Assembly: GCF_900187565.1 (NCBI RefSeq)
Contig: NZ_FYED01000008.1
Coordinates: 62,001-126,000, forward strand
Length of the DNA stretch: 64,000 nucleotides
Origin: Pseudomonas sp. Irchel 3A7
GTDB taxonomy: Bacteria > Pseudomonadota > Gammaproteobacteria > Pseudomonadales > Pseudomonadaceae
Direction of reading: 5' to 3'
Shown here: piece after piece, positions 26,403-36,630 of the stretch
Layout of the letters: each line of letters starts with the position of its first letter
How positions within the stretch are numbered: the stretch's first letter is position 1
Made by a program: the position numbers and the translations under genes
The notes under the pieces: model-generated
What the model was told of the DNA's origin: nothing
Database searches by the model: none
The model's input: only the letters and a program-made list of their open reading frames with translations

Positions 26403-27808
26403 TCCGCAATCCCCAACGCCACCATCTTCTTGTACAACGTCGACCGCCCAAGCCCCAGACGCGCCGCCGCCTCAATCACCTTGCCCCCGCAGTGCGCCAG
26501 GGTGGTTTCGATCAGCTGCCGGTCAAACCGCTCCCGTGCCGCGCTGAACGTCTCATGCTCCAATGGTTCGATGGTCAACGGCACCACCCGTTGAACCGGG
26601 GTGAACGTGCCGATCGCCGCGCGGATATCCGCTGCCGTCAGCCGCAGGTCATCACTGAGCAAGGCTGCCCGTTCCAGGACGTTACGCAGCTCGCGAATGT
26701 TTCCCGGCCAGGCGTGCTGCCCCAAGAGCTCCAGCGCTTCGCTGTTCAGTTCGTGCTGGCTGCGCAACTCTTCAAGGATCGCTTCGCTGAGGGCGGGCAG
26801 GTCGTCAAGGCGGTCGCGCAGCGGCGGGACCTGGATCGGCAGGACATTGAGGCGGTAATACAGATCGGCGCGAAACTCGCCGCGTTTGATCGCGGCTTCC
26901 AGGTCAGTAGAGGTCGCGGCGATCACTCGCACATCGCTTTGGATCACGTCGTTGGAACCGACCGGTTCGAATTCCTTCTCCTGTAGTACCCGCAGCAGTT
27001 TGCTTTGCAGCGGTAACGGCATGTCACCGATTTCATCGAGGAACAATGTGCCGCCCTGGGCGATTTGCAACTTGCCGGCGCGGCCCTTGCGGTCGGCACC
27101 GGTAAAGGCGCCAGGGGCGGTGCCGAAGAATTCGGCTTCCAGTAGCGATTCGGGGATGGCCGCGCTGTTGATGCTGACAAACGCCTTGTGCGCGCGCGGC
27201 GAGGCATTGTGGATCGCCTGCGCCAGCAATTCCTTGCCGGTGCCGGTTTCACCGAGCAGCAACACCGGTGATTCGGTGCTGGCACTGCGGCGGGCACGGC
27301 GTTTGACTTCGAGGCTGGCGGCACTGGTGCCGATGAAGTGGGCGAAGTTGTATTTGGTCTGCCGTGCTCGAAGCAGCGAGCGGGTCGACGCCAGCTCTTC
27401 CTGCATGCTCATGTAGCGCTTGAGCATCGGTGACAGGCTGCGCAGTTCGTCGAACAGGGCAAAGCCGATGGCGCCGATCACTAAGCCTGCGTCGTCGTGA
27501 ATCGGCAGGCGCATCACCACAAGTGGCTCCTTGGGGGTGTCCTGCATGTCGAGCAGAATCGGTCGACCGGTGCGCACCACTTCGCGCAGCAGACTGCCGG
27601 GGATTACGCTTTCACAGGCCTTGCCGATGGCACCCTCGGCCGATTGCAGGCCAAAACGCCGGGCGTAGCGCTCGTTCATCCAGACGATGTTGGCATCGCG
27701 GTCGACGATCACCGTGCCTTCACTCGACTGCTCGATGATCTCGAACAACGAACGGATCGCCAGCAGGCGCACGCGCTGGTAGTCCTTGAGGCTTTCGGTG
27801 GTGTTCAT
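26393..27808 (-). CDS. hbcR: Sigma-54-dependent PAS-AAA-Fis activator of 3-hydroxybutyrate use
   Basis: The 471-residue activator has a PAS sensor (residues about 20-130: VDRDANIVWMNERYARRFG), a AAA ATPase domain (GETGTGKELLAQA, GAFTGADRKGR for sigma-54 contact, LFLDEIGDMPL) and a C-terminal Fis-type helix-turn-helix (GKVIEAAARLGLGRSTLYKKM). It would respond to hydroxybutyrate or a related ligand and activate the permease-bdhA promoter. The name follows the P. aeruginosa regulator PA2005, which holds the same position; orthology is inferred from context. Confidence 0.88.
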   Translation of the reverse strand: MNTTESLKDYQRVRLLAIRSLFEIIEQSSEGTVIVDRDANIVWMNERYARRFGLQSAEGAIGKACESVIPGSLLREVVRTGRPILLDMQDTPKEPLVVMRLPIHDDAGLVIGAIGFALFDELRSLSPMLKRYMSMQEELASTRSLLRARQTKYNFAHFIGTSAASLEVKRRARRSASTESPVLLLGETGTGKELLAQAIHNASPRAHKAFVSINSAAIPESLLEAEFFGTAPGAFTGADRKGRAGKLQIAQGGTLFLDEIGDMPLPLQSKLLRVLQEKEFEPVGSNDVIQSDVRVIAATSTDLEAAIKRGEFRADLYYRLNVLPIQVPPLRDRLDDLPALSEAILEELRSQHELNSEALELLGQHAWPGNIRELRNVLERAALLSDDLRLTAADIRAAIGTFTPVQRVVPLTIEPLEHETFSAARERFDRQLIETTLAHCGGKVIEAAARLGLGRSTLYKKMVALGIAESL

Positions 27809-27847
27809 GGGTGCTGATCCTGATTGAATGTTGCCTGTGCCGGCCTC

Positions 27848-27922
27848 TTCGCGAGCAGGCTCGCTCCCACAAGGGATTTGTGAAAGGCGCAGATCCCCTG
27901 TGGGAGCGAGCCTGCTCGCGAA
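27848..27922. repeat. REPIN
   Basis: TTCGCGAGCAGGCTCGCTCC-type arms about 28 bases apart, between the hbcR start and the yejF end. Confidence 0.92.
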
Positions 27923-27954
27923 GGCCGCGACCCGGTCAATAGCCTGTCACGGGA

Positions 27955-29532
27955 TTATGCCTGCCCCGGATGCGCCGCCGCCAACAGCTCCTTGGTGTAC
28001 GGATGCTGCGGTGAACCAAACACATCATGGCTGGCGCCGCTTTCCACCACCTTGCCGTCCTTGATCACGATCATGTCGTGGGCCAGGGCGCGCACCACCG
28101 ACAGGTCATGGCTGATGAACAGGTACGTCAGACCATGTTTTTCCTGAAGCTGGCGGAGCAGGGCGACCACTTGTTTTTGCACGGTGCGGTCCAGCGCCGA
28201 GGTCGGTTCGTCCAGCAAAATCAACGCCGGTTTCAAGACCAGCGCCCGGGCAATGGCGATGCGTTGGCGCTGGCCGCCGGAAAATTCATGGGGATAGCGA
28301 TGGCGGCTTTGCGGATCGAGGCCGACTTCCTGCAAGGCCCGAATCACCTCGGCGTTGCATTGCTCGACGCTCAACTGGCTATGCACTTCCAGGCCTTCGC
28401 TGATGATCTGCGCCACGGACATCCGTGGGCTGAGGCTGCCAAACGGGTCCTGGAACACCACCTGCATTTGCTTGCGCCACGGCCGCAACTGTTTCTGCGT
28501 CAGGCCTTCCAGTGCCTCGCCCTGGAAGCGAATGCCGCCTTCGGAGTCGAGCAGGCGCAGAATCGCCTGGCCCAGTGTGGATTTGCCGGAGCCGGATTCG
28601 CCGACAATGCCCAGGGTCTTGCCGCGCTGAACATTAAGGCTGATGCCGTCCACGGCGTTCATGTAAGTCTTGCGCCGGAACAACCCGCCACTCACCGCAA
28701 ACTGCACCCGCAGATTGTTGACCTCAAGCACGTTTTCACGCTCGTCACGGGGCAGCGCTTCGCCTTCCGGCTCGGCATTGAGCAGCACGCAGCTGTAGGG
28801 GTGTTTCGGTTCGGTGAAAATGGTTTCGCAGCTGGCCTGCTCGACGATTTCCCCGGCCTTCATCACACAGACGCGCTGGGCAATGCTGCGTACCAGGTTG
28901 AGATCGTGGCTGATCAGCAGCAGCGACATGCCGAGCCGCCGTTGCAAGGATTTGAGCAGCAGCAGAATCTTGCGCTGTACGGTGACGTCCAGTGCGGTGG
29001 TGGGTTCGTCGGCGATCAACAGCTCCGGCTCGCAGGCCAGGGCCATGGCGATCATCACCCGTTGGCGCTGGCCGCCGGACAATTGATGGGGGTAAGCCTT
29101 GAGCCGTTCCTTGGGTTTCTGGATACCTACCAGGTGCAGCAACTCAAGAATCCGCGCCTGGGCCTCCTTGCCCGCCATGCCTTTGTGCACCAGCAAGGTT
29201 TCGCCGATCTGCTTTTCGATGCTGTGCAACGGATTCAGGGAGGTCATCGGCTCCTGGAAAATCATGGCGATGCGGTTACCGCGTAATTGACGCAACCTTT
29301 TGGCGTCTGCGCCCACAATCTCCTGGCCGCGATAACGGATGCTGCCAGTGGTTTGGGTCCCGCATTCGGGCAGCAACTGCAGGATCGAGTGGGCGGTCAC
29401 CGACTTGCCCGAACCCGACTCGCCCACCAAGGCCAGGCATTCGCCGGGGCGGATGTCCAGGCACAGATTGCGCACCACCGTCTGGCCGCTGAAGGCCACG
29501 CTGAGGTCACGGATTTCGATCAGGTTACTCAT
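27955..29532 (-). CDS. yejF: Peptide/microcin C importer, duplicated ATP-binding protein
   Basis: The 525-residue ATPase has two complete ABC domains: Walker [14 protein letters not shown] and [13 protein letters not shown], signatures LSGGQRQRV and FSGGQRQRI, and Walker [13 protein letters not shown] and [12 protein letters not shown]. The fused form of two oligopeptide-type ATPases is typical of YejF. ATG at 29532 is chosen because the domain starts directly ([11 protein letters not shown]). It is the last gene of yejABEF, 16 bases after yejE. Confidence 0.95.
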   Translation of the reverse strand: MSNLIEIRDLSVAFSGQTVVRNLCLDIRPGECLALVGESGSGKSVTAHSILQLLPECGTQTTGSIRYRGQEIVGADAKRLRQLRGNRIAMIFQEPMTSLNPLHSIEKQIGETLLVHKGMAGKEAQARILELLHLVGIQKPKERLKAYPHQLSGGQRQRVMIAMALACEPELLIADEPTTALDVTVQRKILLLLKSLQRRLGMSLLLISHDLNLVRSIAQRVCVMKAGEIVEQASCETIFTEPKHPYSCVLLNAEPEGEALPRDERENVLEVNNLRVQFAVSGGLFRRKTYMNAVDGISLNVQRGKTLGIVGESGSGKSTLGQAILRLLDSEGGIRFQGEALEGLTQKQLRPWRKQMQVVFQDPFGSLSPRMSVAQIISEGLEVHSQLSVEQCNAEVIRALQEVGLDPQSRHRYPHEFSGGQRQRIAIARALVLKPALILLDEPTSALDRTVQKQVVALLRQLQEKHGLTYLFISHDLSVVRALAHDMIVIKDGKVVESGASHDVFGSPQHPYTKELLAAAHPGQA

Positions 29533-29548
29533 ATCAACAGTCCGCCTC

Positions 29549-30571
29549 TCAAGATCGGGGATCAAACGCGTCGCGCAAGGCTTCGCCGATGAACACCAAC
29601 AAGGAAAGAATCAACGCCAGGGTGAAAAACGCCGTCAGCCCCAGCCACGGTGCTTGCAGGTTCTGCTTGCCCTGGCCGATCAGTTCGCCCAGGGATGCAC
29701 TGCCGGCCGGCATGCCGAAACCGAGGAAGTCCAGCGCCGTGAGGGTCGAGATGGCCCCGGTCAGAATGAACGGCAGGTAGCTCAAGGTCGCGTTCATGGC
29801 GTTGGGCAGAATATGCCGCACGATGACTTTGCGATCGGTCAGGCCCAAGGCCCGGGCGGCCTTGACGTACTCCAGGTTGCGCCCGCGCAGGAACTCGGCG
29901 CGCACCACGTCCACCAGTGCCAGCCAGGAAAACAGCGCCATGATCCCCAGCAACCACCAGAAATTCGGTTCGACAAACCCCGACAGAATGATCAGCAGAT
30001 ACAGCACCGGCAACCCGGACCAGACCTCTTGCAGGCGCTGGCCGAGCAAGTCGACCCAGCCACCGTAATAGCCTTGCAGGGCGCCGGCAGCAATGCCGAT
30101 CAGGGCGCTGACGAAGGTCAGCATCAGGGCAAACAGAATCGATACCCGGGCGCCGAAAATCACCCGGGCCAAGACGTCCCGCGCCTGATCGTCGGTGCCC
30201 AGCCAGTTCACGTTCGAGGGCGGGCTGGGCGCGGGTTTGTTCAGGTCGTAGTTAGGTGTGTCGTCGCTGAAGGGGATAGGCGGAAACAACAGCCAGCCTC
30301 CGTCCTTCTTGATCAGGTTTTGCACGTAGTCGCTGCGGTAATCGGCCTGGAACGGCAACTGACCGCCAAACTCCTGTTCGGTGTAGCGCTTCAGGGCCGG
30401 AAAATACAACGAACCTTGATAGCTGACGATCAGCGGCTTGTCGTTGGCGATCAGCTCGCCACCCAGGGTCAACAGGAACAGGCCGACAAACAGCCACAGC
30501 GACCACCAGCCGCGACGGTTTTTCTTGAAGCGTTCGAAACGACGACGGCCCAGAGGCGAAAGCTTGAACAT
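29549..30571 (-). CDS. yejE: Peptide/microcin C importer permease
   Basis: The 340-residue permease has a basic N-terminus and a first helix (WWSLWLFVGLFLLTLGGELI), a large periplasmic part with HPPISPSN-like loop (FPPIPFSDDTPNYDLNK), then about five helices with the coupling loop YVKAARALGLTDRKVIVRHILPNAM. This is the DppC/OppC class. Its start overlaps the yejB stop by one base (TGATG). Confidence 0.95.
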   Translation of the reverse strand: MFKLSPLGRRRFERFKKNRRGWWSLWLFVGLFLLTLGGELIANDKPLIVSYQGSLYFPALKRYTEQEFGGQLPFQADYRSDYVQNLIKKDGGWLLFPPIPFSDDTPNYDLNKPAPSPPSNVNWLGTDDQARDVLARVIFGARVSILFALMLTFVSALIGIAAGALQGYYGGWVDLLGQRLQEVWSGLPVLYLLIILSGFVEPNFWWLLGIMALFSWLALVDVVRAEFLRGRNLEYVKAARALGLTDRKVIVRHILPNAMNATLSYLPFILTGAISTLTALDFLGFGMPAGSASLGELIGQGKQNLQAPWLGLTAFFTLALILSLLVFIGEALRDAFDPRS

Positions 30572-31632
30572 CAGGCATTCCTCGCGGCGAAGTCGATGCG
30601 CGGGTCGACCAGGGTGTAGCACAGGTCGCCCACCAGTTTTATCAAGAGACCGAACAGGGTGAAGATGAACAGCGAGCCGAACACCACCGGATAGTCCCGT
30701 GAAACGGCGGCCTCGTAGCTCATGCGACCCAGGCCGTCGAGGGAGAAGATCACTTCGATCAGCAAGGAACCGGCAAAAAACACGCTGATGAACGCCTGGG
30801 GGATCCCCGACACCACCAGCAGCATGGCATTGCGGAACACGTGGCCATACAGCACCCGGCGCTCACTCAAGCCTTTGGCGCGGGCGGTGACCACGTATTG
30901 CCGGGTGATTTCATTGAGGAACGAGTTCTTGGTCAGGATGGTCAAGGTGGCGAAACCACCGATCACCAGCGCCGTCACCGGCAGCACCAGGTGCCAGAAG
31001 TAATCGGCGATTTTGCCCAGGGTCGACAGCGACTCGAAATTGTCCGACACCAGCCCGCGTACCGGGAACCAGTTCAGGGAAGTGCCGCCGGCGAACACCA
31101 CGATCAGGAACATCGCGAAGAGAAACGCCGGCATCGCGTAACCGATGATGATCGCCGTACTGCTCCAGATATCGAAATGACTGCCATGATGCACCGCCTT
31201 GCGGATGCCCAGTGGAATCGATACCAGGTAGGTGATCAGCGTCGCCCAGAGTCCGAGGGAAATGGTCACCGGCATCTTCTGCAGGATCAGGTCGGTGACC
31301 GTGGCGCCGCGGAAGAAGCTCTTGCCGAAGTCCAGGCGCGCGTAGCTGGTGAGCATCAGCCAGAGCCGTTCATGGGCCGGTTTGTCGAAGCCGTACTGTT
31401 TTTCGATGTCTTTGATCAGCTGTGGATCGAGGCCGCGACTGGCCCGGGAAGTGCCACTCATGGACTCGCCGGAACCGCCGCCGACACCGGCCCCGCCGAT
31501 GCCTTGCAGATGGGCGATGGCCTGTTCCACCGGGCCGCCCGGTGCCGCCTGGACGATCACGAAGTTGACCAGAAGAATGATCACCAGCGTCGGAATGATC
31601 AGCAGCAAGCGCCGCAGTATGTAAGCCCACAT
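30571..31632 (-). CDS. yejB: Peptide/microcin C importer permease
   Basis: The 353-residue permease begins [24 protein letters not shown], the hallmark of OppB/DppB-type subunits, and has the coupling loop [26 protein letters not shown] Gly/Ser-rich periplasmic stretch ([15 protein letters not shown]) lies after the first helix. The start overlaps the yejA stop by one base, so the importer genes are translated as a coupled chain. Confidence 0.95.
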   Translation of the reverse strand: MWAYILRRLLLIIPTLVIILLVNFVIVQAAPGGPVEQAIAHLQGIGGAGVGGGSGESMSGTSRASRGLDPQLIKDIEKQYGFDKPAHERLWLMLTSYARLDFGKSFFRGATVTDLILQKMPVTISLGLWATLITYLVSIPLGIRKAVHHGSHFDIWSSTAIIIGYAMPAFLFAMFLIVVFAGGTSLNWFPVRGLVSDNFESLSTLGKIADYFWHLVLPVTALVIGGFATLTILTKNSFLNEITRQYVVTARAKGLSERRVLYGHVFRNAMLLVVSGIPQAFISVFFAGSLLIEVIFSLDGLGRMSYEAAVSRDYPVVFGSLFIFTLFGLLIKLVGDLCYTLVDPRIDFAARNA

Positions 31633-33500
31633 CAATGCGGTCCTCCGGGGCTGCCACGGCGAATGCGCTCGGCGGTCATCTGCTGGTTGGTCAGCGGCGT
31701 GGTGCTGACTTCCCACCAGCTCTCGATGGCCTCGTCATTGCTGGCCTGCACGTTGGGGATGCCGAAGCGATTCCACCACACGGTGGACGTTCCCGGCGGG
31801 TAATAGTTGGGAATCCAGTAGTAGCTCCATTGCAGCACCCGGTCCAGCGCATGGGCGTAGCGCAACATGTCGGCCTTGTTGTCGGCGCGCACAAGTCCGT
31901 TGATCAGGGTGTCCACCGCCGGGTTCTTCAGGACCATGTAGTTGTTGGAACCGGGGTCGGTGGCCGCGGCGGAGCTGAAATAGTTGAGCAGTTCGCCCCC
32001 CGGTGAAGTGGTGACCGGGTAGCCGGTGACGATCATGTCGTAGTCTCGACTCATCAGGCGATTGACGTACTGTGACGCGTCGATGCGACGGATGTTCAGG
32101 TCGATGCCGATCTGCTTCAGTGTGCGTTTGTACGGCAGGAGCAAGCGGTCCATGCCGTTCTGGCTGACCAGGAACGTGAAGCTCAGTGGTTCACCGTCGG
32201 CGTTGACCAGTTGATCGCCTTTGGGTTTCCAGCCGGCCTGTTCGAGCAGGTCCAGCGCTTGTAGCTGTTTATCGCGAATCAAGCCGCTGCCATCGGTTTT
32301 CGGGGCTTCGAACACCTTGGTAAAGACTTCGTCCGGGATCTGTCCGCGCAGCGGTTCGAGTATGGCCAGTTCACCGGCATCCGGCAGTTGCCGTGCGGCA
32401 AGTTCGGTGTTGGAAAAGAAGCTCTGCTGGCGGATGTACAGATTGCGCATCATCTGCCGGTTGCTCCATTCGAAATCCCAGAGCATGACCAGCGCCTGGC
32501 GCACCCGGCGATCCTGGAACATCGACTTTTGCAGGTTGAACACGAAGCCCTGGCTCGGTTGCGGCGCTTCTGTGGCCAGGTGGGCTTTTTGCAGGCGACC
32601 GTCGCTCAGGGCCGGGCTTTCATAGCCGATGGAATAACCGGTGGCGGAAAATTCGCGGTTGTAGTCGTAGGCGCCGCCGCGCAGCACCTGACGGGCAACG
32701 TCGGTATCGCCAAAGTACTCGATACTGAAATGATCGAAATTGTAGAGGCCGCGACTGACCGGCAAGTCCTTGCCCCACCAGTCGGCGTTACGTTCGAACG
32801 TGATGCTGCGTCCGGAGTCGACCTTGCCCACTCTGTACGGGCCGCTACCCAGCGGTGCCTCGTAACCGCCGCCACCGGCGAAATCGCGGGTTTTCCACCA
32901 GTGTTCGGGAAATACCGGGAGGGTGGCGATGTCCAGGGGCAGGGTGCGGTTTTCGTTGTTCTTGAAATCGAAACGCACGGTCAGCGGCGATTCCACTTCG
33001 ACGCCTTTGACGTCGGCGAACTGCGTGCGATAGCGCAGGCTGCCCTGGGTCATCAACAGATCGAAGGTGTAGCGCACGTCCTCGGCCGTGATGGGTTTGC
33101 CATCGGCAAAGCGTGCCTTGGGGTTGAGGTAGAAGCGCAGGGACAGCCCGTCATCGGAGCGTTCCATCTTCTGCGCCACCAGGCCATACACGGTGTAAGG
33201 CTCGTCCAGCGAGCGCTGGGCCAGGGGCGAATAGAGCAGGCCGTCAATCTGCGAGACACCGATGCCTTTGTCGATGTATGGCAACACATGGTCGAAGTGA
33301 CCGATTTCGATCGCCGAACGACGCATGGTGCCACCCTTGGGGGCCTGCGGGTTGGTGTAGGCGAAGTGACTGAAACCGGCAGGGTATTTGGCCGGTTCGC
33401 CGTAAACGGTCAACGCATGTTGCGGTGCGGCGTTCACACCGGCGGCGCCCAACAACAGGGCCGCGGCAGTGAATAACACAGTAGGGAAAGCCAGTCGCAT
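31632..33500 (-). CDS. yejA: Periplasmic solute-binding protein of the Yej peptide/microcin C importer
   Basis: The 622-residue protein starts with a signal peptide ([24 protein letters not shown]) and is a family-5 extracellular binding protein ([61 protein letters not shown]). YejA-type proteins bind short peptides, and in E. coli the importer takes up the peptide antibiotic microcin C. It is the first gene of the yejABEF unit. I chose ATG 33500 because the upstream in-frame stretch lies before the signal peptide. Confidence 0.93.
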   Translation of the reverse strand: MRLAFPTVLFTAAALLLGAAGVNAAPQHALTVYGEPAKYPAGFSHFAYTNPQAPKGGTMRRSAIEIGHFDHVLPYIDKGIGVSQIDGLLYSPLAQRSLDEPYTVYGLVAQKMERSDDGLSLRFYLNPKARFADGKPITAEDVRYTFDLLMTQGSLRYRTQFADVKGVEVESPLTVRFDFKNNENRTLPLDIATLPVFPEHWWKTRDFAGGGGYEAPLGSGPYRVGKVDSGRSITFERNADWWGKDLPVSRGLYNFDHFSIEYFGDTDVARQVLRGGAYDYNREFSATGYSIGYESPALSDGRLQKAHLATEAPQPSQGFVFNLQKSMFQDRRVRQALVMLWDFEWSNRQMMRNLYIRQQSFFSNTELAARQLPDAGELAILEPLRGQIPDEVFTKVFEAPKTDGSGLIRDKQLQALDLLEQAGWKPKGDQLVNADGEPLSFTFLVSQNGMDRLLLPYKRTLKQIGIDLNIRRIDASQYVNRLMSRDYDMIVTGYPVTTSPGGELLNYFSSAAATDPGSNNYMVLKNPAVDTLINGLVRADNKADMLRYAHALDRVLQWSYYWIPNYYPPGTSTVWWNRFGIPNVQASNDEAIESWWEVSTTPLTNQQMTAERIRRGSPGGPH

Positions 33501-33590
33501 TGTCAGCCTTAGAGCCGGGTGGTCGTTAACGACAATTTGTACGCTAGCGGCGCGTCCCTCGCCAGCCGAATTACGTATCTGAAACACGAC

Positions 33591-33610
33591 GGCCCACCAA
33601 TAGGCGGGCC
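33591..33610 (-). terminator. Hairpin downstream of the second parvulin gene
   Basis: GGCCCACC and GGCGGGCC make an 8-bp stem with one mismatch and a 4-base loop, 25 bases after the parvulin stop on the minus strand. No clean T-run follows, so a full terminator is only possible. Confidence 0.4.
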
Positions 33611-33635
33611 GCTGTGAAGGAAAACCAGGAGTCGA

Positions 33636-33917
33636 TCAGTCCTGGCGGCTGGTCACTTCCAGCAGGTGGTAGCCGAACTGGGTCTTGACCGGGCCTTGCA
33701 CGACGTTGAGCGGTGCGCTGAAGACCACGGTGTCGAATTCCTTGACCATCTGGCCCGGACCGAACGAACCCAGGTCACCGCCCTGGCGGCTGGAAGGGCA
33801 AGTGGAGTTGGCTTTAGCGATTTCGGCGAAATCTGCGCCAGCCTCGATCTGGGCCTTGAGTTCGGTGCACTTGGCTTCGCTGGCAACGAGGATGTGGCGG
33901 GCAGTGGCTCTAGCCAT
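33636..33917 (-). CDS. Small single-domain parvulin peptidyl-prolyl isomerase, second copy
   Basis: The 93-residue protein reads ARATARHILVASEAKCTELK, then FAEIAKANSTCPSSRQGGDLG, FGPGQMVKEFDTVVF and TQFGYHLLEVTSRQD. It is a lone parvulin domain like the one at 18742-19017, to which it is clearly related though far from identical. AAGGAG lies before the ATG. Both are cytosolic by lack of a signal peptide. Which of the two is the true PpiC orthologue cannot be settled here. Confidence 0.93.
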   Translation of the reverse strand: MARATARHILVASEAKCTELKAQIEAGADFAEIAKANSTCPSSRQGGDLGSFGPGQMVKEFDTVVFSAPLNVVQGPVKTQFGYHLLEVTSRQD

Positions 33918-34023
33918 GGGAAAATACTCCTTTCAATGTTCGGTAAAATGAACAGCCTACCGGATTCAGCGCGCTATTTCTCCTCTAACTTCCGCTGCGA
34001 GGCACCTGCAGGGCCGGTGTCCC

Positions 34024-34124
34024 TGTGGGAGCGAGCCTGCTCGCGATGGACGTAAACGATCACGGGTGCTGCCTGAGTAAACGCGTTGCCCCTGAGTTCA
34101 TCGCGAACAGACTCGCTCCTGCAG
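34024..34124. repeat. Long REPIN, 100-base class, one arm decayed
   Basis: The left arm TGTGGGAGCGAGCCTGCTCGCGA is intact, the right arm (ATCGCGAACAGACTCGCTCC) has changed. The interior of about 60 bases is shared with the elements at 50308 and 56927, starting GCGATGGACGTAAACGAT and containing AAACGCG at the same distance. Confidence 0.8.
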
Positions 34125-34148
34125 GGTGGTATGTGGGTGATATCGCGA

Positions 34149-35030
34149 TCAAAGTCCGGCTTTCTTCAGGCGCTCAGCGTGCTGCACGTAGAGATCGATC
34201 GGGTCAATGTGTTTCGCGAGGGGGAAACCTGTCTGGCGCAGGGTGCCCAGGTGATCCAGTGGATAGTCGGAGCGAATGACGGTCCCCAGATGGGAGCTGT
34301 AGCGGCCGACCAGGCCATCGTTCTGCCCGGCTTCAGTTATGAAATACCGGGAAAAGGCCCGCATAAACCCGTGGAATGGATCAAGTGAGTTCAAACCATC
34401 ATCCAGAAGCTTTCCCGACAAGATGCCGCTCCAGGAATAATAGCGGACACCGTTGACTTGTCCGCAGCCCTTGCCACCCCAGGTTTTCGGCAGGCCTTGG
34501 GGGTATTTGTCGTTGAATGCTCCCACGCCTTCCGTGGTCAGGGCGTTGAGTGCCGCGATACCGTCTTGCGGCAGGCCGCGCTTGCCACTGAGTAACGACA
34601 AGAAGTCAGCGAACAGGGTCGCGACCGTGTCGGCTATCTGCTCAGGCAGGCTTGCGGGCGTGAGCGCCTTGCGCAGGAAGTCGGCCAGCTCGGAGCCGTG
34701 GTTCGGTCCGCTGACCGAGGTCACCGAAGCAACCGATTGCGGTGCGACCGCTGCTGCATAACGAGCGGCCAGTGCACCCTGGCTGTGACCGATCAGGTTG
34801 ACTTTGCTTGCACCAGTGCCTTCCAGCACCCGTACGATTTGCGCCAGCAGCTGTTCGCCCCGTGCTTCGTTGCTGTGGGTGGCCGACAGATGCGGTACGA
34901 ATACCCGCGCTCCAACGTTTCGGAGCGCCTGTTTGATGTCATGGAAGAGCTCGAAGGTGCCGATCCGGTCGAATCCGAAGAGCCCATGAACCAGCAGGAT
35001 CGGGTAATGAGTGTCTGCATTCCTTTGCAT
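34149..35030 (-). CDS. Triacylglycerol lipase, family I.1-like, without a signal peptide
   Basis: The 293-residue alpha/beta hydrolase starts MQRNADTHYPILLVHGLFGFD, the oxyanion-hole segment of Pseudomonas true lipases, and has the nucleophile elbow LIGHSQGALAARY, the Asp in NDGLVG and the His in DYPLDHLGT. No signal peptide and no lipase foldase gene are visible, as in the small lipases of P. fragi and some P. fluorescens strains. The usual paired cysteines are not evident: only one Cys (GGKGCGQ) is seen. It would split long-chain triglycerides, but the export route is not clear from this sequence. Confidence 0.88.
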   Translation of the reverse strand: MQRNADTHYPILLVHGLFGFDRIGTFELFHDIKQALRNVGARVFVPHLSATHSNEARGEQLLAQIVRVLEGTGASKVNLIGHSQGALAARYAAAVAPQSVASVTSVSGPNHGSELADFLRKALTPASLPEQIADTVATLFADFLSLLSGKRGLPQDGIAALNALTTEGVGAFNDKYPQGLPKTWGGKGCGQVNGVRYYSWSGILSGKLLDDGLNSLDPFHGFMRAFSRYFITEAGQNDGLVGRYSSHLGTVIRSDYPLDHLGTLRQTGFPLAKHIDPIDLYVQHAERLKKAGL

Positions 35031-35218
35031 GTTTTTGTCCTTTTTCAGCGGTCAGGGGGAGGAGCCTTGCGCCTCACTCTAAAACACTCGGACGTCGACG
35101 CGATGTATGAAAAGGACGCGCTCAGCTGACGAAAACGGAATAGGGGAGTACCGAAAAGACGGGGTGGATAAGGTGCCAGTCGGACCCCCTATCCACCCTT
35201 TGAGCATGCCGGGCGCTC

Positions 35219-36292
35219 TTAATCACGCTGTGCGCGAAGCCGGCCTGCCGCTAGACGCAACAGCTGTTCCGTCCCGCTCCAGCCCAGGCAGCCGTCTGTT
35301 ACCGACACGCCGTACTTCAGCGACGGGCTCAGCGGCTGGCAGCCTTCGAACAAATGGCTCTCGATCATCATGCCGATCAGCGAGCGGTCACCCTGCAAGC
35401 GCTGTTCAAGCACGTCATTGAACACCGCCGGCTGACGCAGCGGATCCTTGCCGCTATTGGCGTGGCTGCAGTCGACCATGATCCGGGCCGGGATCTTCAG
35501 TCGGGTCAAGTCGCCGTGTACCTTGGCCACGCTCGCGCGGTCGTAGTTAGGTCCGTGATGACCGCCGCGCAGCACCAGATGGGTGTCCGCATTGCCCGGG
35601 GTCTGGATGATCGCGGGGTGTCCCTGGCTGTCGACACCGAAATGGCGATGCGGGTGGGCCGCCGAGCGCATGGCATCGCTGGCCACCGCGACACCGCCGT
35701 CGGTGCCGTTTTTGAAGCCTACCGGCATGCTCAGGCCGCTGGCCATCTCGCGATGGATCTGCGATTCGGTGGTGCGTGCGCCAATGGCCACCCAGCTGAG
35801 CAAGTCATCGAAATAGCCGGCGGCCATGGGTTGCAGCAGTTCAGTCGCCACCGGCAAGCCCAGCAGGAGCATTTCGCGCATCAACTGGCGGGACAGGGCC
35901 AGGCCGCCAGCCATGTCGTCGCTGCCGTCCAGGTGCGGATCGTAGGCCAGGCCTTTCCAGCCAACTGTGGTGCGGGGTTTTTCGACGTAAGCGCGCATCA
36001 CCAGCAGCATTTCGTCGCTGACTTCGGCAGCCAGGCGGGCCAGATTGCCGGCGTATTCGAGGGCAGATTTGGGGTCGTGAATCGAGCAGGGGCCGACAAT
36101 GACCAGCAGGCGGGAATCTTCACCGTTGAGGATCGCGCGAACGGCCTGGCGGTGGGCCTCGACTTGCTGGGTCAGTGCGTTGGTGAGCGGCAGTTGCTGT
36201 TTGAGTTGCAGCGAGCTGGGCAGACGCAGGGTCAGCGCTTCATTGGCAGGGCTCAAGGTGGACAGCGGCAGAGCGGAGACGGACGAGTTCAT
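35219..36292 (-). CDS. 3-deoxy-7-phosphoheptulonate (DAHP) synthase, class I
   Basis: The 357-residue enzyme joins phosphoenolpyruvate and erythrose 4-phosphate, the first step of the shikimate pathway. It has the class I AroFGH pattern: VGPCSIHDPKSALEYA, MRAYVEKPRTTVGWKG, GARTTESQIHREMASGL, FKNGTDG, MVDCSHANSGK and SLIGMMIESHLFEG. AGGAA precedes the ATG at 36292. Which aromatic amino acid inhibits it is not decided by these motifs. Two aromatic-rich small ORFs and a strong hairpin lie upstream, so expression is probably set by attenuation. Confidence 0.95.
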   Translation of the reverse strand: MNSSVSALPLSTLSPANEALTLRLPSSLQLKQQLPLTNALTQQVEAHRQAVRAILNGEDSRLLVIVGPCSIHDPKSALEYAGNLARLAAEVSDEMLLVMRAYVEKPRTTVGWKGLAYDPHLDGSDDMAGGLALSRQLMREMLLLGLPVATELLQPMAAGYFDDLLSWVAIGARTTESQIHREMASGLSMPVGFKNGTDGGVAVASDAMRSAAHPHRHFGVDSQGHPAIIQTPGNADTHLVLRGGHHGPNYDRASVAKVHGDLTRLKIPARIMVDCSHANSGKDPLRQPAVFNDVLEQRLQGDRSLIGMMIESHLFEGCQPLSPSLKYGVSVTDGCLGWSGTEQLLRLAAGRLRAQRD

Positions 36293-36340
36293 ATTCAGGT
36301 TTCCTGGGCGGGCAGCGGGTTCGTTCCCGCGCGCTCGGCC

Positions 36341-36493
36341 CTATTGGGGTGTTCGACAATTGGCCGGATTGGCTGCGTGTGTGTGCTTGCCACCTGTGGG
36401 TGACCGATCGGAGGCGGCAGGCTGTCCCGAGCGGAGGGTGGTAAATCGCCAGGCGGTAAAACTGTCGTAACGGTAATAAGTGGCGTAGTTCAT
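36341..36493 (-). CDS. Second small ORF (50 aa) rich in aromatic residues, between attenuator and DAHP synthase
   Basis: After a strong ribosome site (GAGGA, 8 bases before the ATG at 36493) the frame reads MNYATYYRYDSFTAWRFTTL and then 30 less ordered residues, ending 48 bases before the DAHP synthase start. Four Tyr, two Phe and one Trp fall in the first 17 codons. It lies after the terminator hairpin, so it would be made only in read-through transcripts. It may be a second translation-level control or a small protein in its own right. I know no function. Confidence 0.55.
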   Translation of the reverse strand: MNYATYYRYDSFTAWRFTTLRSGQPAASDRSPTGGKHTHAANPANCRTPQ

Positions 36494-36544
36494 GTTCTTG
36501 ATCCTCTGAATGTCTGGTGTGTCGCTAAAAATTGTTTAGGGCTG

Positions 36545-36583
36545 AAAAAACAAAACCCCCGGTCGGGAGGCCGACCGGGGGTT
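36545..36583 (-). terminator. Attenuator terminator upstream of DAHP synthase
   Basis: Reading the minus strand, a perfect 13-bp stem (AACCCCCGGTCGG with CCGACCGGGGGTT, 36583-36571 and 36566-36554) with a 4-base loop is followed by TTTTGTTTTTT. It lies 48 bases after the leader-peptide stop and 260 bases before the enzyme gene, so it would end transcription before the gene unless prevented. Confidence 0.9.
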
Positions 36584-36630
36584 GAGAATTCTCTGGTGGC
36601 GACCCGTTTGAAGTGGGCGCCGTGTGGGTA

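Noticed and set aside
35031..35218. A gene between the lipase and DAHP synthase
   Set aside because: Plus-strand frames here extend into the antisense of DAHP synthase and show no ribosome site or family feature.
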